A stretch of 64,000 nucleotides of DNA from contig DATLOZ010000024.1 in assembly GCA_035535995.1 (NCBI GenBank), positions 1 through 64,000 of the forward strand. The letters are read 5' to 3'. Shown one piece after another: positions 1 through 7,588 of the stretch. A program made the position numbers and the translations under genes. The stretch comes from JANYCO01 sp035535995 (GTDB lineage: Bacteria > Bacteroidota > Bacteroidia > Cytophagales > Cytophagaceae). Below the pieces are notes generated by a model. The model ran no database searches. It was not told where the DNA came from and worked only from the letters and a program-made list of their open reading frames with translations. The first letter of the stretch is position 1. The number at the start of each line of letters is the position of its first letter.

Positions 1-3
1 TAA

Positions 4-138
4 CGTCATTGCGAACAATGGGAGCGATAGCGACCTTTGTGAAGCAATCCGTTAGCTACGAAGCCCATGACACTGTTGCTGCGTAGCTAACGGATTGCTT
101 CGTCATATCGCCTGTCGGCGACATTCCTCGCAATGACG
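4..138. repeat. Nested palindromic intergenic repeat
   Basis: Two nested inverted repeats share a centre. The outer arms CGTCATTGCG (4-13) and CGCAATGACG (129-138) match perfectly. The inner 20-base arms (41-60 and 82-101, beginning GAAGCAATCC) are also perfect complements. The transcript could fold into one long hairpin. The motif pair (CGTCATTGCGA with GAAGCAATC) resembles dispersed palindromes known from many bacterial genomes. It lies downstream of pyrB. No coding potential was seen. Confidence 0.85.
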
Positions 139-190
139 GTACCCTCTTTGAAAGTTAATAAAGTTTGTCAGGGTACATCTAACTATTTTT

Positions 191-1111
191 TTAGTTGGCG
201 CCGGCTAGCAGATACAATACAGCCATGCGCACCGCCACGCCGTTTTCTACCTGGTTTAGGATCACCGAATGTTTGGAATCCGCCACCTCGCTGGTAAGTT
301 CTACCCCACGGTTGATCGGACCTGGGTGCATAATAACGATCTCTTTGTCGAGTGAATCAACCAGTTGTTTGTTGATCCCATAGTACAAAGAATATTCGCG
401 GAGTGAAGGGAAATATTTGATCGTTTGTCTTTCGAGTTGAATTCTCAGTACATTCGCTACATCGCACCATTCAAGGGCTTTGCGGAGGTTCAGTTCTACT
501 TTTACGCCTAGTTCGCGCACATGCTTGGGGAGCAGCGTACTCGGTCCGCAGACCATTACTTCGGCGCCGAGTTTTTGCAGGCAGAAAATATTAGAAAGCG
601 CTACACGCGAGTGAAGAATATCTCCGAAGATGCAAACTTTTTTACCTGCTACATCGCCCAGTTTTTCACGGATGGAGAAAGCATCGAGCAGCGCCTGCGT
701 AGGGTGTTCGTGCGTACCATCGCCGGCGTTCACGATATTGGCCTTGATATGTTTGGAAAGAAAATGTGGAGCGCCTACGCTGGAGTGGCGCATTACTACC
801 ATGTCCACTTTCATCGCCAGAATATTATTTACGGTATCGAGTAGGGTTTCTCCTTTTTTCACCGAGCTGCCGGAGGCGGAAAAATTCACTACGTCTGCAG
901 AAAGTCTTTTCTCCGCCAGTTCGAAGGAAAGTCTTGTGCGGGTGGAATTTTCAAAAAAAACATTGGCAATAGTGATATCGCGGAGAGAAGGTACTTTTTT
1001 AATCGGTCGGTTGATGACTTCTTTAAAATTGTCGGCAGTTTCTAGAATAAGCTGGATGTCTTGTTCCGTAAGGTCTTTTATTCCTAATAAATGCTTTACG
1101 CTAAGTGGCAT
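191..1111 (-). CDS. pyrB: Aspartate carbamoyltransferase catalytic subunit
   Basis: Cytosolic enzyme that condenses carbamoyl phosphate with L-aspartate to N-carbamoyl-aspartate, the committed step of pyrimidine synthesis. The 306 residues are the usual catalytic-chain length. The carbamoyl-phosphate loop STRTR is at 56-60, the SSVKKGE loop (whose lysine reaches in from the neighbouring subunit) at about 82-88, HPTQ at 136-139, and the C-terminal MHPGPINRG loop at about 266. The start lies 4 bases after the pyrR stop, so the two are probably co-transcribed. No pyrI regulatory chain is adjacent, so control is more likely through PyrR or UTP-independent. Family assignment is firm. Confidence 0.97.
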   Translation of the reverse strand: MPLSVKHLLGIKDLTEQDIQLILETADNFKEVINRPIKKVPSLRDITIANVFFENSTRTRLSFELAEKRLSADVVNFSASGSSVKKGETLLDTVNNILAMKVDMVVMRHSSVGAPHFLSKHIKANIVNAGDGTHEHPTQALLDAFSIREKLGDVAGKKVCIFGDILHSRVALSNIFCLQKLGAEVMVCGPSTLLPKHVRELGVKVELNLRKALEWCDVANVLRIQLERQTIKYFPSLREYSLYYGINKQLVDSLDKEIVIMHPGPINRGVELTSEVADSKHSVILNQVENGVAVRMAVLYLLAGAN

Positions 1112-1115
1112 TCTG

Positions 1116-1661
1116 TTATCCGTTTTTTGTTACTAACCAAATATTATCTTCTTCTACTCCCTGCTCTTTAAGCTCTACCAATACTTTTTCCGATTCAAGG
1201 CAATTTACTTCCATGCCTACATAATTCGGCTGGATTGGAAGATCACGGCTATACTTGCGGTTAATGAGCGCCAGCAGTTCGACCTTGGCAGGTCTGCCAA
1301 AGGCGATCATCGCATCCAGGGAAGCTCTTACTGTGCGGCCTGTATACAATACATCGTCGATGAGGATTACATTTTTGTTTTCTACCAGGAAAGGAATACG
1401 CGTAGTATTCGCTTTCAGTTGCGCATCGCCGCGGCGAAAATCATCGCGGAAGAACGTAGCATCCAGTATGCCCAGTGGAATTTCTTTTTGCAGGCGATTA
1501 GAAAGTATTTTGTGAATTCGTTCGGCCAGGAAAATTCCTTTGGGTTGAAGACCGATAATAACTGTATCGCTAAATTCATCATGATTTTCAATAAGCTGCT
1601 GACAGATCCGGTCGAGCGTTATTTGCAGAAGCTTATGATCGATGATATTTCTTTTTTGCAT
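1116..1661 (-). CDS. pyrR: Bifunctional PyrR: pyr regulator / uracil phosphoribosyltransferase
   Basis: PyrR binds pyr mRNA in a UMP-dependent way in Gram-positives and has uracil phosphoribosyltransferase activity. The PRPP-binding motif VILIDDVLYTGRTV is at about 98-111. From the ATG at 1661 the protein has 181 residues, the usual PyrR length. A longer reading from 1748 would add 29 residues unlike the family, and it would put the -7-like box at 1677-1684 inside the gene. I therefore use 1661. First gene of pyrR-pyrB. I saw no obvious pyr attenuator, so RNA binding here is family knowledge only. Confidence 0.94.
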   Translation of the reverse strand: MQKRNIIDHKLLQITLDRICQQLIENHDEFSDTVIIGLQPKGIFLAERIHKILSNRLQKEIPLGILDATFFRDDFRRGDAQLKANTTRIPFLVENKNVILIDDVLYTGRTVRASLDAMIAFGRPAKVELLALINRKYSRDLPIQPNYVGMEVNCLESEKVLVELKEQGVEEDNIWLVTKNG

Positions 1662-1676
1662 GGGGTTCAAATTGAA

Positions 1677-1684
1677 CAAAAGTA
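1677..1684 (-). promoter_or_regulatory. Possible Bacteroidota -7 box for pyrR-pyrB
   Basis: Read on the minus strand this is TACTTTTG, an exact match to TAnnTTTG, ending 15 bases before the pyrR ATG. No clear TTTG -33 element is visible upstream, so the call rests on the -7 match and its position. Confidence 0.35.
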
Positions 1685-1782
1685 TAAAATAAACGGGATA
1701 ATTAAACGTCTTGCGTCCTAGTTGTTGAAAAAATATTCCTTTTGACATGATCTATTGTACTGGTATTTAGCTATTTTTAATC

Positions 1783-1839
1783 CTTTGCGTCTTAGCGCCT
1801 TTGTGTAAGAATCGTTCGCAAAGGCGCTAAGACGCAAAG
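1783..1839. repeat. Palindromic repeat, CTTAGCGCCTTTG family, copy 1
   Basis: Perfect 21-base inverted repeat (1783-1803 with 1819-1839) around a 15-base loop, in the divergent gap between pyrR and the secreted protein at 1866. A near-identical palindrome is at 25753-25809. Because it sits upstream of both flanking genes it is not placed like an ordinary terminator. A dispersed REP-like element is the more likely reading. Confidence 0.85.
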
Positions 1840-1865
1840 AGTATTAACCAATCATGTTGACCGTT

Positions 1866-2876
1866 ATGAAAAAAATAGGATTTGTTTTCCTTTATATGCT
1901 CTTGGGCATTTCTTCCGTATATGCACAGCGCAGCGCCAACCAGCTTAAGTTTAAAGCAGAGGTCAGAACGCCAAGATACCGCCACGACGAGGACTATAAA
2001 AGCGCGAATGAATACCAGCAGTATCAAAACGCCACTCCCAACATCGTAGGGATAGTGCAGCCAAATAACGAGCTGAAAATCCAGTGCCGCGCGCTTATGA
2101 ATGTAAAGGCAGATTCTTACCTCGCTATTTTCAACCTGACCCAAGTTGGCCAAACCGCTAAGGAAGCCGACGAGCTTATCGCCAAACGGGTAACGGCCTT
2201 AAGTGAAGCTATGAAAACACTTGGGATTCCTTCTACAGACATATACGTAGATATGGTGTACCTGATCCCGATGTATGAATTTGAAATGGAGAAAAAACTT
2301 TTTTCCAAAACCTACAACGAAGTACCCAACGGATTTGAAATGCAAAAAAACGTACACATTCGTTTCAAAAGGTCTGACATGATCGACGACATCGTAACGC
2401 TCGCAGCCGCCAATGAAGTGTACGACCTGGTATCAATAGAATATTTTGTAAAAGATGCACAGTCAGTCTATGATACCCTTGCGAATCAAGCGGTACAGAA
2501 TATCCTCAAAACAGCGGAGCGTTTCAAAAAACTCGGATTGAAAACAGAAGGAGAATTCATGATCGTAGAAGAAAAGAAAAAAGCTGTCTATCCCGAAAAC
2601 CAGTATACCGACTATGAATCCTTTGTAAGCCAATCGTTAGACGCCGCTAAAAATAAAACGGTGACTACCATGCGTAAACCAAAGACAGTAGCCTATAACA
2701 AACTTCCCTACGATGATTTTGATATTGTACTGAACCCTGAATTCTTAGAGCCTGTAGTGCAGTATACTTACTACCTGCAAGTGAAATATATGCTCAACAA
2801 AGATAAGTTGGAACCAAAAAATAAATATTTTATAATCGATCAGACCGGAGCATTGAAAGAAGTGGTGATAAAATAG
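1866..2876 (+). CDS. Secreted SIMPL (DUF541)-like protein
   Basis: The N-terminus MKKIGFVFLYMLLGISSVYAQ is a clear Sec signal peptide with cleavage near the AQ. The body (about residues 60-240) has the SIMPL/DUF541 pattern: a strand with alternating hydrophobic residues (ADSYLAIFNLTQVG), a helix rich in E/K/R ending ALSEAMKTLGI, then DIYVDMVYLIPMYE and a later KTAERFKKLGLK. An ATG four codons earlier (1854) is possible, but 1866 gives the better signal peptide. The function of SIMPL proteins in this phylum is unclear; some envelope members are linked to stress. The family is recognised from pattern only, without a search. Confidence 0.6.
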   Translation: MKKIGFVFLYMLLGISSVYAQRSANQLKFKAEVRTPRYRHDEDYKSANEYQQYQNATPNIVGIVQPNNELKIQCRALMNVKADSYLAIFNLTQVGQTAKEADELIAKRVTALSEAMKTLGIPSTDIYVDMVYLIPMYEFEMEKKLFSKTYNEVPNGFEMQKNVHIRFKRSDMIDDIVTLAAANEVYDLVSIEYFVKDAQSVYDTLANQAVQNILKTAERFKKLGLKTEGEFMIVEEKKKAVYPENQYTDYESFVSQSLDAAKNKTVTTMRKPKTVAYNKLPYDDFDIVLNPEFLEPVVQYTYYLQVKYMLNKDKLEPKNKYFIIDQTGALKEVVIK

Positions 2877-2942
2877 TTATGAATGTTGAGTTATGAGTTA
2901 TAAATGCAATTCATTCATAATTCGTAACTCAACATTCATAAC
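2876..2942. terminator. Bidirectional terminator-like palindrome (ATGAATGTTGA family)
   Basis: Arms of 26 bases (2876-2901 and 2917-2942) pair with two mismatches. The element separates two converging genes, and a T-rich stretch follows on the plus strand. Sequences of the same family recur at 3396-3619, 12256-12316, 26345-26436, 31220-31268 and 45184-45273. Confidence 0.7.
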
Positions 2943-2949
2943 TTATTTT

Positions 2950-3360
2950 TTATTCTACACCCGAAAGCTCCATAATTTTATCAAACTCTTCCGGTGTAAC
3001 GATCGTGACCGAAATCCTTGATTTTTTTACAAGTGCCATAGTGCTAAGAGTCTTGTGCTTTTTCAAAAACTCCAGCGTCACCGGGTTTTTAAATTTTTTC
3101 ACCGGCGCTAGTTCTACCGTTACCCAATTGGCATCGTCTGTAGTAGGGTCCTGGTAATGCTCTTTCACTACCTTGGCCAGTCCTACGATCTCTTTGCCTG
3201 TGTTGCTGTGGTAGAAAAAAACCTGGTCGCCTTTTTTCATGGTTCTCAGATTGTTTCGCGCTTCATAATTCCGCACACCATCCCAGGAAGTTTTTTTATC
3301 TTTCATGAGCTGGTCAAAAGAATAAACATCAGGTTCGGATTTTACTAGCCAATAGTTCAT
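2950..3360 (-). CDS. EVE domain-containing protein
   Basis: The whole 136-residue protein is one EVE domain, the PUA-like fold shared with human THYN1: it begins MNYWLVKSEPDVYSFDQL, then WDGVRNYEARNNLR, GDQVFFYHSN and VGLAKVVKEHY. EVE domains bind modified bases in DNA or RNA, and bacterial members occur beside restriction or RNA-modification genes. Here the neighbours are unrelated and it appears to be transcribed alone. The ligand cannot be judged from sequence. Confidence 0.92.
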   Translation of the reverse strand: MNYWLVKSEPDVYSFDQLMKDKKTSWDGVRNYEARNNLRTMKKGDQVFFYHSNTGKEIVGLAKVVKEHYQDPTTDDANWVTVELAPVKKFKNPVTLEFLKKHKTLSTMALVKKSRISVTIVTPEEFDKIMELSGVE

Positions 3361-3395
3361 AGATTGCTGTTTTTGTGTTACAAGATAGGAATTTT

Positions 3396-3619
3396 AGTTA
3401 TGAATGTTGAGTTATGAATTATGAATGAAAAAGAATTAGATATGGGTACTGGTTTCTGCGCTGGTCATCGGCCCTTTGCTGGCGCAAGTCTCCTGACTTA
3501 TGCCTTTTATTTTTTAGCCCTCCGGGCGAAGCATCATCAAATATCTTATAAAAGCAGAGGTGTAGGGCTCAGACTTGCGCCAATCAATAACAACTCATAA
3601 TTCATAACTCATAATTTAA
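3396..3619. repeat. Nested inverted repeats between EVE gene and polX
   Basis: The outer parts are two half-palindromes of the ATGAATGTTGA family: GTTATGAATGTTGAGTTATG near 3396, and the complementary AACTCATAATTCATAACTCA near 3592. They are about 170 bases apart instead of adjacent. Inside is a second, unrelated perfect 12-base pair, TGGCGCAAGTCT (3480-3491) and AGACTTGCGCCA (3571-3582). This suggests a small insertion into an older palindrome. No gene is visible in the gap. Confidence 0.6.
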
Positions 3620-3659
3620 AATTTTACTTAAATTTATATCATTAAAACAAAATAAGATT

Positions 3660-5354
3660 TTGACAAACGGACAAATCATCGATATCCTGGAAACCACGGC
3701 TTCGCTCATGGAGCTGCATGATGAAAATGCTTTTAAGGTAAAAGCATTGCAAAGCGCGGTTTTCAACCTGGAAAAAGTAGGCGATATGCTTTTCGAAATG
3801 AACCTCGAAGCACTCGGCAAACTGGAAGGCATCGGCAAAGGCATTGCTGCAAAGATCCAGGAGATCAACCAGACAGGTACTACGCAGGAATATCAACTCT
3901 ATGTAAAGAATACACCACAGGGTGTGATCGGTATGCTAGGCATTAAAGGAGTAGGGCCTAAAAAACTTCGTACCCTCTGGAAAGACCATGGCATCGATGA
4001 TCTGCAAAAGCTACGCCAGGCTTGCCTTGATCAGACCATTTCTTCTATCAAAGGTTTTGGAGAAAAAACACAAGACAGTATTCTTCGTTCGGTGGAATAT
4101 ATCCTCAGCAACCAAGGCAAGTTTCTGTATGCCGATGTTGAAACAATTGCGCAGGAACTGGAAATAAAACTGAAAGAGGAAAATCTTTCTCCGCAAATTT
4201 CTCTCGCCGGAGATGTGAGAAGAAAAATGGATGTGGTCGGCTCTATACAGATTTTGATTGGTTCGGACGAACCGGTAAAGACCATGAACGTGCTTGACCA
4301 GCTTTCCTGGATTGAAAAAGATCCCGTACTTTCCGGCCCCTTTGCCTGGCGCGGGAAGGACAAGGCCTTGGGAGCTTTTATAGAAATAAAGATCTATCCG
4401 GTAAAAGAATATGCGTCACAACTTTACCTGCATTCCGCAGGTAAAGCACATTTACAGGGCGAAGCAAAAGAAGGGATCAGCTTTTTTAATTATGTGCGAA
4501 AAAATTCTTTTGCCACAGAAGAAGAAATATATGAATCGCTCGGTATGCAGTACATTGTGCCGGAGCTCAGAGAAGGATACAAAGAAATTGGTTTAGCCAA
4601 AGAACATAAATTGCCTGTGCTGCTCCAGGAGTCTGATTTGAAAGGCAGCCTGCACAACCACTCTACATACAGCGATGGGAAACATACGCTGGAAGAAATG
4701 GCGCGTTACTGCAAAGAACTAGGCTACCAATACCTGGGGATTTCCGATCACTCCAGGACAGCTACCTACGCTAATGGGTTACAAGATTTTCGTGTAAAAA
4801 AACAACAGGAAGAAATTGATCAGCTCAACAAACAATTAGCGCCTTTCAAAATTTTCAAAGGCATCGAATCCGATATCCTCGCGGATGGCTCGCTCGACTA
4901 TGGCGAAGATGTTTTGAAAACATTCGATTTCATTGTAGCCTCGATCCACTCAGGGTTCAACATGGATACAGAAAAAGCAACCGCACGCCTGATCAAAGCA
5001 ATTGAAAATCCGCACACCACTTTCCTGGGCCACATGACTGGCAGGCTGCTGCTGCGCAGGGAAGGCTATCCGGTAGACCACAGAAGAGTGATCGAAGCTT
5101 GCGCAGAATACAAAGTGATCATCGAGATCAACGCCAATCCACACCGGCTGGACATCGACTGGCGATGGGTGGATTATGCGCTCGACAGAGGAGTAATTCT
5201 CTCCATCAATCCTGATGCACACGAGATGACCGGGTATCACGACATGAAATACGGAGTGTATGCAGGCCGCAAGGGAGGCCTTACGCCGGAGATGACATTT
5301 AATGCATGGCCTTTGGAAAAAGTGGAGCAATGGTTTAAAGACAAAAAGAAATAA
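3660..5354 (+). CDS. polX: PolX-family DNA polymerase/PHP exonuclease with altered palm motif
   Basis: The domain order is that of bacterial PolX: helical 8-kDa-like region (1-80), HhH motif with GIKGVGPKKL (94-103), palm, then C-terminal PHP phosphoesterase. PHP metal ligands are present: LHNHSTYSD (331-339), SDH (362-364), IESD (402-405), IHSG (429-432), GHM (457-459) and NPDAH (517-521). The polymerase palm is degenerate. The usual GS-x-RR...GDxD reads GDVRR at 184-188 and GSIQ at 194-197, so both aspartates of DxD are gone. It probably acts as a 3'-5' exonuclease or AP-processing repair protein, not a polymerase. The TTG start at 3660 is required because family similarity begins at residue 2. 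Confidence 0.93.
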   Translation: MTNGQIIDILETTASLMELHDENAFKVKALQSAVFNLEKVGDMLFEMNLEALGKLEGIGKGIAAKIQEINQTGTTQEYQLYVKNTPQGVIGMLGIKGVGPKKLRTLWKDHGIDDLQKLRQACLDQTISSIKGFGEKTQDSILRSVEYILSNQGKFLYADVETIAQELEIKLKEENLSPQISLAGDVRRKMDVVGSIQILIGSDEPVKTMNVLDQLSWIEKDPVLSGPFAWRGKDKALGAFIEIKIYPVKEYASQLYLHSAGKAHLQGEAKEGISFFNYVRKNSFATEEEIYESLGMQYIVPELREGYKEIGLAKEHKLPVLLQESDLKGSLHNHSTYSDGKHTLEEMARYCKELGYQYLGISDHSRTATYANGLQDFRVKKQQEEIDQLNKQLAPFKIFKGIESDILADGSLDYGEDVLKTFDFIVASIHSGFNMDTEKATARLIKAIENPHTTFLGHMTGRLLLRREGYPVDHRRVIEACAEYKVIIEINANPHRLDIDWRWVDYALDRGVILSINPDAHEMTGYHDMKYGVYAGRKGGLTPEMTFNAWPLEKVEQWFKDKKK

Positions 5355-5357
5355 GCC

Positions 5358-6329
5358 ATGCCGAAGATTCTGATCCTTCGCTTCTCTTCGATCGGCGATA
5401 TTGTGCTTACTACGCCCGTGGTAAGAGCGGTAAAACAACAGATCCCAAATGCCGAGGTACATTATTGTACCAAAGCTGGTTTCGCCGCTATTCTTGAATC
5501 AAATCCTTATATTGATAAGGTACACAAGCTGGAAGGCAAGCTAGGCACGCTGATCGCAACGCTTAAGAAAGAGAAATTTGATTTCGTGCTCGATCTTCAT
5601 ACGAATCTTCGCACGTCGGTGATCAAATTCAGATTGGGAGTAAAATCAAAAAGTTTTGATAAACTGAATTTCGAAAAATGGTTGCTCGTCAACCTGAAGA
5701 TCAATCGTCTTCCCAATAAACATATTGTAGACCGGTACCTGGAAGCTGCTTCACCATTGGGTGTGAAGGCAGATGAAAAAGGGCTTGATTATTTTATTCC
5801 TGAAAAAGACCAAATAGCACTTTCCGTTTTGCCGGAAGCGTTTCGTCAGGGCTATGTAGCATTTGTCATCGGAGCGCAACATTTCACCAAAAGGCTGCCG
5901 GAAGAAAAGATTTTGGAGCTCTGCCGTCGCATTCCATTTCCAATCCTGCTGATGGGAGGAAAAGAAGATGCCGAACGGGGAGCAGCGCTGGAGGGTATGC
6001 TTAGGACGGAAGGACGAGCAGTGTACAACAGCTGCGGCAAATTTAAGTTGAATCAATCTGCTTCATTGGTACAACAGGCGAGATTAGTTTTTAGTCATGA
6101 TACAGGGTTAATGCACATAGCATCAGCCTTCGGCAAAGAGATCTATTCTATTTGGGGCAATACCATTCCTGGTTTTGGAATGTATCCCTATAAAACAAAA
6201 TTTCAAGTGCTGGAGAACAATAACCTTTCTTGTAGGCCTTGTTCTAAGATTGGGTATCAGAAGTGCCCAAAGGGACATTTTTTGTGTATGCGGGGGCAGG
6301 ATTTCTCTGCGGTTAACATATTATCCTAA
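5358..6329 (+). CDS. GT9 heptosyltransferase-like glycosyltransferase
   Basis: GT-B fold enzyme of the ADP-heptose:LPS heptosyltransferase family, acting at the inner membrane on lipopolysaccharide core. It opens with ILILRFSSIGDIVLTTPVVR and has the C-terminal FSHDTGLMHIASAFG donor-site motif. A cysteine-rich tail (CRPCSKIGYQKCPKG) is typical of many GT9 members. Its 323 residues are normal length. It starts 3 bases after polX but has no functional link to it. Donor and acceptor sugars cannot be read from sequence. A strong terminator pair follows. Confidence 0.9.
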   Translation: MPKILILRFSSIGDIVLTTPVVRAVKQQIPNAEVHYCTKAGFAAILESNPYIDKVHKLEGKLGTLIATLKKEKFDFVLDLHTNLRTSVIKFRLGVKSKSFDKLNFEKWLLVNLKINRLPNKHIVDRYLEAASPLGVKADEKGLDYFIPEKDQIALSVLPEAFRQGYVAFVIGAQHFTKRLPEEKILELCRRIPFPILLMGGKEDAERGAALEGMLRTEGRAVYNSCGKFKLNQSASLVQQARLVFSHDTGLMHIASAFGKEIYSIWGNTIPGFGMYPYKTKFQVLENNNLSCRPCSKIGYQKCPKGHFLCMRGQDFSAVNILS

Positions 6330-6342
6330 ATTAAGCTCTCCA

Positions 6343-6401
6343 TACTGTTGCTGTTGCTCTTGCTGTTAGACTGTAGGACAGCAAGAGCAAGAGCAACAGT
6401 A
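6343..6401. repeat. Long inverted repeat after the GT9 gene
   Basis: Arms of 24 bases (6343-6366 and 6378-6401) pair with one mismatch around an 11-base loop. They are built from short GTTGCT/AGCAAG units. It lies just downstream of the GT9 stop and may be a first termination or mRNA-stabilising hairpin. Confidence 0.75.
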
Positions 6402-6443
6402 TAGAGTAAATTTGAGAATGTTTTTAACGGAGCTACAAAAACC

Positions 6444-6474
6444 AAAAAGCCCCATCGGGGAGATGGGGCTTTTT
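6444..6474 (+). terminator. Rho-independent terminator
   Basis: Perfect 13-base stem AAAAAGCCCCATC (6444-6456) and GATGGGGCTTTTT (6462-6474) with a 5-base loop and a flanking T run; the stem is symmetric, so it can work on both strands. It ends the polX-GT9 transcript. The remaining gap to the cold-shock gene holds only the hairpins listed here and AT-rich DNA. Confidence 0.92.
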
Positions 6475-6594
6475 TGGACTAATAAACCTTACCTTATTAA
6501 AACAATTGAAAACTACTTTTCAATCTTTAATAATAACGCAATATTACAACCAATAGTTCAAAAATACTTGAGGCTCACCTATATGGGCATAAAA

Positions 6595-6620
6595 AAACCT
6601 TACCGTCGGAGGTAAGGTTT
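6595..6620 (-). terminator. Terminator of the cold-shock gene
   Basis: Ten-base stem AAACCTTACC (6595-6604) and GGTAAGGTTT (6611-6620). On the minus strand the stem is followed by a run of T (the A run at 6591-6597), and it lies about 36 bases past the cold-shock gene stop. Confidence 0.88.
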
Positions 6621-6655
6621 GTGACATTTCTTAGGAAATGAGTTGAATGTAAGAA

Positions 6656-6847
6656 TTAGATCTTTTTAACATCAACAGCATTCTGTCCTTTTTTACCATC
6701 AACAATGTTGAAAGTAACTTTGTCGTTTTGACGAACTTTGTCTTTTAGTCCAGAAACGTGAACAAAGATTTCGCGATTTGAATTGTCTTCTTTAATGAAG
6801 CCGAAACCTTTACTTTCATTGAAGAATTTTACTATACCTGTATTCAT
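6656..6847 (-). CDS. Cold-shock domain protein
   Basis: The 63-residue protein is a single cold-shock domain, an RNA/ssDNA-binding beta-barrel that melts mRNA structure. RNP1 is present as KGFGFIK (13-19) and RNP2 as IFVHVSGL (27-34); the domain starts TGIVKFFNESKG as in CspA. It is monocistronic, with its own terminator at 6595-6620. The upstream leader (6848-6970) is very AT-rich; I did not find an exact TAnnTTTG there. Whether it is cold-induced cannot be told. Confidence 0.95.
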   Translation of the reverse strand: MNTGIVKFFNESKGFGFIKEDNSNREIFVHVSGLKDKVRQNDKVTFNIVDGKKGQNAVDVKKI

Positions 6848-6972
6848 GATAATATAATTTAACTATTATAAAGGTAAGGAAATATTGATGGAAAAAGAAT
6901 TTACAAGTATATTTTAGGAAATTTTTTTTAAAAAAATTATCTTTTTATACACATTGATAGCTAAAACCCTGA

Positions 6973-7338
6973 TTATTTAGCCTTTTTGGCTTCCTCAAGC
7001 AATTTGATAATTTTCTCTTTGTCGGAAATTTGCTGTTTGGCAAGCTCTAATTCCAGTTTTAAATGCTCAATTTCGGAGAGATGTTTGTAATATTCCAGCC
7101 TGATTTTCTCGTTTTCAGGATCTTTAGCGGTATTTTTTTTGTCCCACTTATATATTTCCTCTGTAGAAACCTGTAATATTTTCGCAATCTTTTCTAATCT
7201 GTCAACAGTAAGTGAGATCTGACCACGCTCAATTTTCCCATACGTCGAATAATCAATTCCCAAATCATAAGCGATGGATTCCTGGCTGATGCCTTTGGAC
7301 CTGCGGATATTTTTAATGTTTTCTATTACGTCAGACAT
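6973..7338 (-). CDS. XRE-family helix-turn-helix regulator with coiled-coil tail
   Basis: Residues 1-65 are a Cro/C1-type DNA-binding domain: IRRSKGISQESIAYDLGIDYSTYGKIE contains the recognition helix, followed by LTVDRLEKIAKIL. Residues 75-121 are heptad-like and highly charged (EIEHLKLELELAKQQISDKEKIIKLLEEAKKAK), predicting a coiled coil for dimerisation. No ligand domain. Targets are unknown; the adjacent 250-base gap with a tandem repeat at 7511-7550 could hold its own operator. It is not near phage genes. Confidence 0.88.
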   Translation of the reverse strand: MSDVIENIKNIRRSKGISQESIAYDLGIDYSTYGKIERGQISLTVDRLEKIAKILQVSTEEIYKWDKKNTAKDPENEKIRLEYYKHLSEIEHLKLELELAKQQISDKEKIIKLLEEAKKAK

Positions 7339-7510
7339 CGGTATTACTCAAATTAAACCCAAATGTTGTAAAGTTATTATTAAGGCAAAAGGCATATAAA
7401 TTGTAAAACTAGGACTATGGATGCTTGTTTTCCCTTCAATACATTACATACTATTTGAAACGAATTTTAAGCCTAAATGTTCCTGAAGGTACACAAAAAA
7501 ATATCATAAA

Positions 7511-7550
7511 TAATTCAAACAGTGCAAAACCAATTCAAACAGTGCCAAAC
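7511..7550. repeat. Two 20-base tandem repeats, possible operator
   Basis: TAATTCAAACAGTGCAAAAC (7511-7530) is followed directly by CAATTCAAACAGTGCCAAAC (7531-7550), 18 of 20 bases identical. The repeats are two helical turns apart, as expected for a cooperative protein-binding site. They lie between the XRE regulator (divided by about 170 bases) and the thrC 3' end. Function is not shown. Confidence 0.6.
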
Positions 7551-7588
7551 TAACACTATGCTATCTGCCTATCATATAAGTTGCCTGA

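Noticed and set aside
6412..6615. 67-residue reading frame across the gap after the GT9 gene
   Set aside because: It runs through two terminators and repeat arms, and has no recognisable protein features.
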